DNA from: Candidatus Peregrinibacteria bacterium
GTDB lineage: Bacteria > Patescibacteriota > Gracilibacteria > Peribacterales > Peribacteraceae
Direction: 5' to 3'
Assembly (NCBI GenBank): GCA_016196225.1
Contig: JACPXZ010000025.1
Span: 1-64,000, forward strand
DNA length: 64,000 nt
A program made the position numbers and the translations under genes. Below, one piece after another: positions 57,305 through 64,000 of this stretch (its first letter is position 1; each line of letters starts with the position of its first letter). The notes beneath the pieces were generated by a model. That model was not told the origin of the DNA, searched no databases, and worked only from the letters and a program-made list of their open reading frames with translations.

Positions 57305-57736
57305 GTGCGAGTGAGTGAGTGGCTTCTAGGGATTTTTTTCTTGATAGGATGTGTCCCCTCAGAATTTGATACAGGAGCTGTACAGGTTCTTGCAGTGGTT
57401 GATGGGGATACCATCATTACAACCATTGGAACAGTTCGTCTGATAGGGATTGATACACCGGAAAAAGGGGAATGTGGCTATCAGGAGGCCACGGAGAAGT
57501 TGACCGCATTGGTGGATGGAAAAGATGTAAACCTTGTCCCCGATTCTCTGAATCAAGACCGGGATAAATACGGACGATACCTCCGATATGTGGAGAGTGA
57601 TGGTCGCGATGTAGGAGAAGTGTTACTAAAGGAGAACTACGCAGATCTCTATCCGTGGTTTCCGGCTGAGAGATTAGAACAGTATCGTTCAATAATAAAA
57701 AAGGCGCCTCGTGGGCGCCTTGTGGGGTGCGATTAG
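57305..57736 (+). CDS. thermonuclease (SNase-like) lipoprotein or exported protein
   Basis: VLAVVDGDTIITTIGTVRLIGIDTPEKGECGYQEA...DKYGRYLRYV; likely GTG start (57305 or 57311). Confidence 0.82.
   Translation: MRVSEWLLGIFFLIGCVPSEFDTGAVQVLAVVDGDTIITTIGTVRLIGIDTPEKGECGYQEATEKLTALVDGKDVNLVPDSLNQDRDKYGRYLRYVESDGRDVGEVLLKENYADLYPWFPAERLEQYRSIIKKAPRGRLVGCD
57693..57722 (-). terminator. Rho-independent terminator for minus-strand gene, inside the SNase 3' end
   Basis: Minus strand AAGGCGCC-CACGA-GGCGCCTT followed by TTTTATTATT. Confidence 0.85.
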
Positions 57737-58455
57737 GAGTTGCTCTCCGGAGCCGGCGGTGCGTAGCGTGCACGGATGCGTTCAAGACGCTGCTCATGAC
57801 TCATATCCTGCTCTGTAGCACGTGCTCGAGTATGACGAGGAGAATGGGGGAAGAGGGGATACATACGCCGGTTTTCATAGATGCGTTGCTGTCTCTTGTG
57901 GATCCGGTCGACACGTTTTTCTGAGCGCTCCCTTATGCGTTTGGTAGCAGCAGACGGGAGTGCTGCAGGGACCGGTTTCTTTGTCAGATGTCCACAGGAG
58001 CAAGAACAAGGATCGTTTGCAGTCTTGAGGCATCGTTCCGTTTCCCGTCGTGTATTTACTTCTTGTTTAAGAATGCGACGACTTTTGCGCGGGGTATTCA
58101 TGTGACTTAAGAGGAGAGTGCGTCGGACTTCTGCTTGGTTTTGTGCAATAATTTTTAGATCCTGGGTCATGCGTGACTTTATCCGCTCAAGAGCCGTTTG
58201 ATTTCGCTCCGTCTGCATTCGGGTTCGTGTGGAGTTGAGGATACGCAGATGATCCTGAAGCAGGCGATGCAGCATGGCATTATTTTTGTTGCGCTCCATC
58301 TGCTCAATAATGCGTAGCCTCCCAGTAGAAACGGTGGAAAGTGTCGCGACCAGCACTGGGAGTTCCGGAGCAGTGGGCGCAGGCGCGGCCTCAGCAAAAG
58401 GGAGAGAGGTGATAGGGAAGACCGTAGCCAGGAATAATGCGATGATTCTCCTCAT
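57733..58455 (-). CDS. exported basic protein, unknown function
   Basis: Signal peptide MRRIIALFLATVFPITSLPFAEA; Arg-rich; CSCSCGHL cluster. Confidence 0.7.
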   Translation of the reverse strand: MRRIIALFLATVFPITSLPFAEAAPAPTAPELPVLVATLSTVSTGRLRIIEQMERNKNNAMLHRLLQDHLRILNSTRTRMQTERNQTALERIKSRMTQDLKIIAQNQAEVRRTLLLSHMNTPRKSRRILKQEVNTRRETERCLKTANDPCSCSCGHLTKKPVPAALPSAATKRIRERSEKRVDRIHKRQQRIYENRRMYPLFPHSPRHTRARATEQDMSHEQRLERIRARYAPPAPESNS

Positions 58456-58500
58456 ATAGAAAAAGGGGGTAAGAGAAGAGAGTGGGATAAATTACCTATA

Positions 58501-58518
58501 ATTGACAATATTGTCAAT
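58501..58518. promoter_or_regulatory. perfect 18-bp palindrome upstream of the 57733-58455 gene
   Basis: ATTGACAATATTGTCAAT. Confidence 0.6.
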
Positions 58519-58568
58519 ATATATCTATATATCAATATTATTATGTTTATTCTCTTATTTAAGCCACT

Positions 58569-59144
58569 TTAAGATACCGCTGATAAAAACTCCTCCCGTA
58601 TTTTTTCTGCTCTTTGGATGTGTTCCAGGACAAATACGACTCTTTTCTCAAGGGGAAGGGGGGGGACACGGATAGGGTCATATCCCATGGATCGATAGGC
58701 TTCTTCAATCTCACGGTCGATTTTTGCCGCCATGCCCGAATCTTCTATACGTATATGATCGCGAACAAAGGGTAGAGGATCAAAAAGGAATATCTCTCTA
58801 TACCGTCGTTTTTTGCACTCTTCGAAGATGGGATCGGTTTTTACGCCGTGCATAGCGCAGTACGGGACCATATCGAGAAGACCGACATCGAGGACCATGG
58901 TCTCATTCGGATCGAGGGTTCGTTCGCGCAGAATTTGGAGATCCACGACCGCACATTGAAAGATCTGCGGTTGTCCGCGGATCTCATGGAGCGTCTTTCC
59001 TTTGGCCATCTCGAGCTCGGCATGCGCACGAGGAACTTCAGGGATAATACGAAGTCCCTCAAGGAAGAGACGGTGAACGACTGTGGTTTTACCTGAGGAG
59101 GGCGATCCTGCAACAACGTACCATTGGGTTTGGATGGGGGGCAT
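58569..59144 (-). CDS. P-loop kinase/ATPase (AAA_28/NadR-like)
   Basis: YVVAGSPSSGKTTVVHRLFLEG Walker A; LDVGLLDMVPYC. Confidence 0.75.
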   Translation of the reverse strand: MPPIQTQWYVVAGSPSSGKTTVVHRLFLEGLRIIPEVPRAHAELEMAKGKTLHEIRGQPQIFQCAVVDLQILRERTLDPNETMVLDVGLLDMVPYCAMHGVKTDPIFEECKKRRYREIFLFDPLPFVRDHIRIEDSGMAAKIDREIEEAYRSMGYDPIRVPPLPLEKRVVFVLEHIQRAEKIREEFLSAVS

Positions 59145-59180
59145 GGGACCAGAAGGGTAACATAATCCATGGTGGCAGAG

Positions 59181-59204
59181 CCACGTCGTTCGCGAACGAC
59201 GTGG
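59181..59204. repeat. perfect 24-bp palindrome overlapping the CCA end of tRNA-Ser(GCT)
   Basis: CCACGTCGTTCGCGAACGACGTGG. Confidence 0.95.
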
Positions 59205-59295
59205 CGGAGAGGGCGGGATTTGAACCCGCGATACGGGTTTAAGCCCGTATACCGCATTAGCAGTGCGGCGCTTTCGACCACTCAGCCACCTCTCC
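59202..59295 (-). tRNA. tRNA-Ser(GCT), CCA encoded
   Basis: GGAGAGGTGGCTGAGTGGTCGAAAGCGCCGCACTGCTAATGCGGTATACGGGCTTAAACCCGTATCGCGGGTTCAAATCCCGCCCTCTCCGCCA. Confidence 0.95.
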
Positions 59296-59367
59296 ATTTT
59301 TCCTTATAAAGAACGTACGCAAAGTATAGGAGATAGAGAGATATGTTCCAATTGAAAGCTTCTCATG

Positions 59368-60198
59368 TTAGGAGATACCCGAAAGAAGGATGACACCGGA
59401 AACGGCCATGGCGACGCCGGCTTTTTGGTGATTTTTTATTTTTTCGCGCGTGACAAGGAGGCCGAGGAGAACGGCAAGGGCGAGATAGCTTTCGCTGATG
59501 GCGGTCGCAACGGCAATGGGGATAAAAGTGGTGGCAAACGCAAACGCGATCCACGCGATATTATCGAGGAAACTTTGGCTCATGACAGGCCAGGGATGTT
59601 TGCACACATCCCGATAAAGATCGATGAGTGTATGGGTGATCAAGAGATATGTTCCGATAATGAGGGCGATACCGGTATGCGAAAACCAGATCGTAAGGAG
59701 TGGAGAAATTTCTCTGCTGGAAATACCTACGAGAAAGTTGGTGAGGCCCATGCCGATAGCCGCCAGTCCTGCAAGGATTGCCCCTTTTTCGAATATTCGT
59801 TTATGATAATGAAGGTGCGAATACTGAAGAGTGGTCGCAGAGGTGATGCCGATAAAAACGATCACAATGAGCAACCATTGGCTGGGGGATAGGGTTTCGT
59901 GTGCGAGACTGATGCTAAGGGCAACGGTGATAGGGAGCTCTAATCCGATAATGGGTTCTATAATGGCAATTTTGCCTGTCTTCAATGCCTCAAAATTAAA
60001 TAATGCGGAAACAATAACGACAAATGTCAGAAGTGACAGCAGGAGAAGATCCGGCATATCCAATAATAGGAGCTCTCTCCATACGAATGGAAAAAGAACA
60101 ATCGTACCGGTGATTGCAATACAAAAAAGTGCCTTGGTACTCCCAATCAAACGCACCGTGCGCTGGATGAAAAAATCACCCAGCCCCCAGGAGATCAT
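59368..60198 (-). CDS. EamA/DMT-type transporter
   Basis: About 10 TM helices; EPIIGLELPITVALSISLAHETLSPSQWLLIVIVFIGI. Confidence 0.8.
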   Translation of the reverse strand: MISWGLGDFFIQRTVRLIGSTKALFCIAITGTIVLFPFVWRELLLLDMPDLLLLSLLTFVVIVSALFNFEALKTGKIAIIEPIIGLELPITVALSISLAHETLSPSQWLLIVIVFIGITSATTLQYSHLHYHKRIFEKGAILAGLAAIGMGLTNFLVGISSREISPLLTIWFSHTGIALIIGTYLLITHTLIDLYRDVCKHPWPVMSQSFLDNIAWIAFAFATTFIPIAVATAISESYLALAVLLGLLVTREKIKNHQKAGVAMAVSGVILLSGIS

Positions 60199-60287
60199 AG
60201 CGACGAGCGCAAAAAGAATGCCGGGAGAATGTACATATGATAAATCGATATGAGCACTATAACGCAGTAGCGATCGTCCGGGATAGT

Positions 60288-60836
60288 CTACTGTGCCAGC
60301 GCCAACTCATTATTCCCTATTCCCTCACGGGTGGCGACGCGCAGATATTTTCCGCTCAAGAGATATGTGCGTTCGATCAGGTCAAACATATCTTCACTGA
60401 CAATAATGCAACCCATACTGCGGTAACGATTGTCACTGGCGAGATATTCATCGCCATAGGCATGCGTATGAATACCGTAGTGGGTGTAAATATCGCCGTT
60501 CTCATAGAGACGGATGAAGCGACCGCTCGGGCCATAGGTGATGCGATCTCCTTTGACATGATGAGACTTTGCAATCCAATCTTTTGCCGGTGTTGCCGCG
60601 TTATACGTGAGGCCGATGTAGTTCACCGTGCGGCGTTGTCCGGTGACAAGTTTAAAGGAAAGGTATTGTCCCGATGGATGCAGAAGGTATCCGATATTGT
60701 CTTTGGTATCGATAATGAGTTGATCGCCGATACTCGGTTGCCAAGCGGCGAGTGCCCGGGTGGCGGACAGATCTTCGGGAGAAGCCGAGAGGCTCAACAC
60801 AAAGCCAAGCAGGGAGATGGCAAGCTGCTGAATCAA
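60288..60836 (-). CDS. L,D-transpeptidase (YkuD) family protein
   Basis: IIDTKDNIGYLLHPSG ... HYGIHTHAYG ... SMGCIIVSEDMFDLI. Confidence 0.85.
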   Translation of the reverse strand: MIQQLAISLLGFVLSLSASPEDLSATRALAAWQPSIGDQLIIDTKDNIGYLLHPSGQYLSFKLVTGQRRTVNYIGLTYNAATPAKDWIAKSHHVKGDRITYGPSGRFIRLYENGDIYTHYGIHTHAYGDEYLASDNRYRSMGCIIVSEDMFDLIERTYLLSGKYLRVATREGIGNNELALAQ

Positions 60837-60907
60837 AGTAATACATTTTACATTCTTAATGGTTTACGTCAATGCTCTGCGATGTGAAATTCTGCGCTGA
60901 ATGGACA

Positions 60908-60947
60908 TTTTAAAAATGCCCTCCGTGTCGAACACGATACGGAGGGG
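60908..60947 (-). terminator. Rho-independent terminator downstream of the 60976-61395 gene
   Basis: Minus strand CCCTCCGTATCGTGTTCGACACGGAGGG followed by CATTTTTAAAA. Confidence 0.75.
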
Positions 60948-60975
60948 AAAAATGTTCCTTGCAGGGAGACCGGGT

Positions 60976-61395
60976 TCACCGCACGACTGAAAAGTGAATA
61001 TACAGCTCCGTAACCTCCGGGTTGGTGTCGTAGGTGGCTGCAATGACCCGCACGTTGTTGGAGCGCGCCCATTGCCGGATGCGATTATTCAATGCTTCCT
61101 TGAGAACGCCTCCAGTAATGAGGGGATTCCCATTGTCCGGGATGGGGATGGACGCATGGTAGAGGCCCGACGGAACATCCTTTTCCGGTGCAGAGATCAC
61201 GACGGTGCTCTCGAGTTCTCGGAAGTATCCGGCGCCCTCAAATCCCATAGGGGCATCCATGTTCCGAAGGATACTTGACCGATGTCCTATCCCGCGTGCG
61301 TACTTGATTGCGGGAATGAAGATCGCGAGACCGACAGCGATTATTATCGTGACGACAATAACATCTGCGCGACTGACTCCGTGACGCCTTTGCAT
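60976..61395 (-). CDS. membrane-anchored hypothetical protein (single N-terminal TM)
   Basis: MQRRHGVSRADVIVVTIIIAVGLAIFIPAIKYARG... Confidence 0.65.
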   Translation of the reverse strand: MQRRHGVSRADVIVVTIIIAVGLAIFIPAIKYARGIGHRSSILRNMDAPMGFEGAGYFRELESTVVISAPEKDVPSGLYHASIPIPDNGNPLITGGVLKEALNNRIRQWARSNNVRVIAATYDTNPEVTELYIHFSVVR

Positions 61396-61426
61396 GACTT
61401 GATCTCCTGTAAAGAGAAGGAACGGA

Positions 61427-61447
61427 TCCACGAGACCGTCTCGTGGA
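61427..61447. promoter_or_regulatory. perfect 21-bp palindrome (odd centre) upstream of rsmH
   Basis: TCCACGAGAC-C-GTCTCGTGGA. Confidence 0.6.
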
Positions 61448-61502
61448 GACTTCCATGATAGTACAACTTAAATTGATTATGTCAAATATGTACACTGTAT
61501 TA

Positions 61503-62351
61503 ATGCAGCACATTCCGGTTCTCTTAAAAGAGGTTGTTGATATTCTGAACCCGAGGGTCGGAGACCATGTTCTTGATTGCACGGTGGGACTCGGGGGACA
61601 TGCAAAAGCGTTTTTAGAAAACATTGGTTCAAAAGGGTTTTTAGTCGGGATCGATGCTGACGGTGAGAATCTGAAGATGGCGCGGGAGAATCTGAAGGAA
61701 GATAAGAATGTGAAATTGGTGCAGGGGAATTTTCGTGTCATGGTGAGCTCGACGCATGATACGTTTGACATCATCTTTGCGGATCTTGGTTTAAGTTCAC
61801 CGCACATTGATGATCCAACGAGGGGATTTACGTATCGGGAAGATGGACCGCTGGATTTACGGTTTGATCAAACAAAAGGACTGAGTGGCGCACAGTTGAT
61901 TGCGCAAATATCGGAGAAAGAACTTGCCGATGTTCTCTGGCAATATGGTGAGATCAAATCTAGCCGGCGACTTGCTTGCGCGATCAAGGAGCAAAATGTT
62001 CAATCCACCTTGGGTCTGAAAAAATGTGCAGAGGATATCGTTGGACGTTTTGCACGAAAACTCCTTCCACAAATCTTCCAAGCTCTCCGCATTGCAGTAA
62101 ACGACGAACTCGGCTCTCTGAATATTCTGTTACAACAGGGACCCTCTTTGCTAAACAGTGGGGGACGGATGGGGATTATCAGTTATCACTCGCTGGAGGA
62201 TCGTATGGTGAAACAATCTTTTCGTGCTCTTGATCCTTCCACATATCAAATCCTTACCAAAAAACCGATATGTCCGTCGGAGGAAGAAGTGAAGAACAAT
62301 CCCCGATCACGGAGTGCGAAGTTCCGTGTGATACAGCGTGTGTTAGAATGA
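61503..62351 (+). CDS. rsmH: 16S rRNA (cytosine1402-N4)-methyltransferase
   Basis: HIPVLLKEVVDIL, DCTVGLGGHAKAFLE, ADLGLSSPHIDDPTRGFTYREDGPLDLR. Confidence 0.97.
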   Translation: MQHIPVLLKEVVDILNPRVGDHVLDCTVGLGGHAKAFLENIGSKGFLVGIDADGENLKMARENLKEDKNVKLVQGNFRVMVSSTHDTFDIIFADLGLSSPHIDDPTRGFTYREDGPLDLRFDQTKGLSGAQLIAQISEKELADVLWQYGEIKSSRRLACAIKEQNVQSTLGLKKCAEDIVGRFARKLLPQIFQALRIAVNDELGSLNILLQQGPSLLNSGGRMGIISYHSLEDRMVKQSFRALDPSTYQILTKKPICPSEEEVKNNPRSRSAKFRVIQRVLE

Positions 62352-62355
62352 AATA

Positions 62356-62661
62356 GTGACTGATATCCCTCGCCGTACATCTCTTGGACGAATGGTTGAA
62401 CAGAGTACACTCCTTCTTCTTATCGTCATTGGCGTGCTTATCCTGGTTCTTGCATTTTTTATTTTGTTCCACCAGAACGCCAATGCGACGAAGGGATATC
62501 AATTACGCACGCTGGAGCGAGAGAGATCACAGCTTCTTCTCGAAGAAGAAGTACTCAAGATGGAAATTGCAGAGTCGCAAGCGTTGGAGCAACTTCAGCA
62601 AGACAAACGTATTCGCTTAATGGTCGCTCCGAGAGTGACGGAGTATGCCGAGGAACAATAA
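62356..62661 (+). CDS. FtsL-like cell division protein (GTG start)
   Basis: Single TM plus coiled coil immediately after rsmH. Confidence 0.7.
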   Translation: MTDIPRRTSLGRMVEQSTLLLLIVIGVLILVLAFFILFHQNANATKGYQLRTLERERSQLLLEEEVLKMEIAESQALEQLQQDKRIRLMVAPRVTEYAEEQ

Positions 62662-62683
62662 GGAAATTTTTTTGACGCTTCTT

Positions 62684-64000
62684 CTACGGTATTGCGCGGA
62701 CTTGAACGGTGCTGATCCCTCCGTCTTTGGAACGTACATCGGAGACAAGAATGCAGCGATCCCCCTTATGGAGAAGTTTTGCTTTTTTGATGATTGTCCA
62801 TGCGTTTTGCAGGGTAGATTCCGGATCTTTTTTAAAAGGAAGAAGAAGCGGATAAATTCCAAAAAAGAGACAGAGTTTGCGCTGCACCCGTGGAGTGTCT
62901 GTTAAAGCAATGATCGGGGTAGACGGACGGAATTTGCTGAGAGCCTCTGCAGTGCGGCCGCTTCGGGTAAAGACCACAATGGGGAGACCCAGAGACTCGG
63001 ACATGGAAGCAGCCGCTTCTGCACGTGCTTCACGTTCATCATGAACACCCTGAATACCACTATGTGCAAATCGGGCGAGATTCCGCTCGGTCTCCTCCAA
63101 AATATTGGCCATCGCTTCGACGGCACGAAGGGGAAATTTTCCATTTGCTGTTTCACCAGAAAGCATCGTGGCGTCCGCTTGTGTGACTGCTGCGTGGGCG
63201 ACATCGGTGATTTCGGCACGGGTGGGAATGGGATGTTCTCGCATGCTTTCCAGCATATGGGTTGCGACGATGACGGGTTTACCCGCATCTCCACAAAGAG
63301 ACACGATGGCATCCTGAACAGCGGGAATGCGTTCGTAGGGGATTTCTGCACCGAGATCGCCCCGCGCGACCATGACCCCATCGGCAGCACGAATGATTTC
63401 GTTAATATTTTGTACCGCCTGCGCTGTCTCGATCTTGGCAATGATCGAGAGAGAACCCTTTTTCTTTTGAATAAATCGCCGTACTTCTTCAATGTCATCA
63501 GCGGTTCGGATAAAAGAAAGGGCAACATAATCGATGTCCTGCTCTATGGCGAAGACAATGTCATCCCAGTCTTTTTGGGTGAGCGACGGCAAATGGACAT
63601 CTGCTCCGGGAAGATTGATATGACGTCGTGAACCAATGACCCCGTCTTCCCGTGCGCGCCCAACGACATCTTTGTTTTTTTCGATTCGAACGATGTCAAA
63701 GGAAAGCTCCCCGTTGTCGAGAAGAATCTTCTTGGTTGTGGCAACGTCTTTTGCAAATCCATCGTAATTGACATAAATACATGGAAGATTGTTTTTGCGG
63801 GGAGTGGGGGCGGACGAAAAGATAACCATTTGACCTTTATGAATATCCAAAGGGTCACGGACGTCTCCGGTGCGGATTGCGGCCCCCCGCGTATCAAAGA
63901 GGACTGCAGGAGGAATCGGATTCTTCGCAGCAATTTTGCGAACCAATGCAATGCGATGATCATGCTCTTTACGGGTACCATGCGAAAGATTGATGCGAAC
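62684..64000 (-). CDS. pyk: pyruvate kinase (5' part beyond window)
   Basis: VRINLSHGTRKEHDHRI reads through the window edge; DTRGAAIRTG, MVARGDLGAEIPYERIP, ATHMLESM. Confidence 0.96.
   Translation of the reverse strand, partial: VRINLSHGTRKEHDHRIALVRKIAAKNPIPPAVLFDTRGAAIRTGDVRDPLDIHKGQMVIFSSAPTPRKNNLPCIYVNYDGFAKDVATTKKILLDNGELSFDIVRIEKNKDVVGRAREDGVIGSRRHINLPGADVHLPSLTQKDWDDIVFAIEQDIDYVALSFIRTADDIEEVRRFIQKKKGSLSIIAKIETAQAVQNINEIIRAADGVMVARGDLGAEIPYERIPAVQDAIVSLCGDAGKPVIVATHMLESMREHPIPTRAEITDVAHAAVTQADATMLSGETANGKFPLRAVEAMANILEETERNLARFAHSGIQGVHDEREARAEAAASMSESLGLPIVVFTRSGRTAEALSKFRPSTPIIALTDTPRVQRKLCLFFGIYPLLLPFKKDPESTLQNAWTIIKKAKLLHKGDRCILVSDVRSKDGGISTVQVRAIP

Overview
Gene-dense bacterial window of about 64 kb. 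The standard code fits, because TGA is used as a stop by several housekeeping genes. Gene content and style suggest a Candidate Phyla Radiation / Peregrinibacteria-like genome; this is inference, as no taxonomic search was possible. The window starts inside thrS and ends inside pyk. Recognisable genes: lgt-like, corA-like, eno, a DHH phosphoesterase, infB, a VirB6/TrbL-like membrane protein, a wHTH regulator, mgtC-like, rplS, a polysaccharide pyruvyl transferase, lepA, rpmA, a DivIC/FtsB-like protein, murC, two SLH proteins (one a subtilase), purL, murJ, acyP, nusG, secE, lepB, pth, rplU, tgt, clpP, miaA, recG, an MFS transporter, tkt, tal, gnd, a P-type ATPase, a desaturase, a thermonuclease, an L,D-transpeptidase, rsmH, an ftsL-like gene and pyk. 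There are five tRNAs (Pro-GGG, fMet-CAT, Gln-TTG, Ser-TGA, Ser-GCT), all with encoded CCA. The most unusual content is a set of small palindromic or foldback elements. (1) Two long hairpins (38467-38561 and 54876-54952) have unrelated but self-complementary arms around a conserved ~39-nt core. (2) A ~40-bp three-armed element is present in about nine copies, including inside the reading frames of a pyruvyl transferase, miaA and tkt. (3) A palindromic mini-repeat replaces a loop of lepA in frame. (4) Palindromes abut tRNA 3' ends. (5) Heptamer tandem repeats occur at several loci. (6) A perfect 18-bp inverted repeat lies between the divergent lepB and PH-domain genes. A Tgt with all three zinc-site cysteines replaced by serine is also notable. 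No CRISPR array, rRNA or classical transposase was found.
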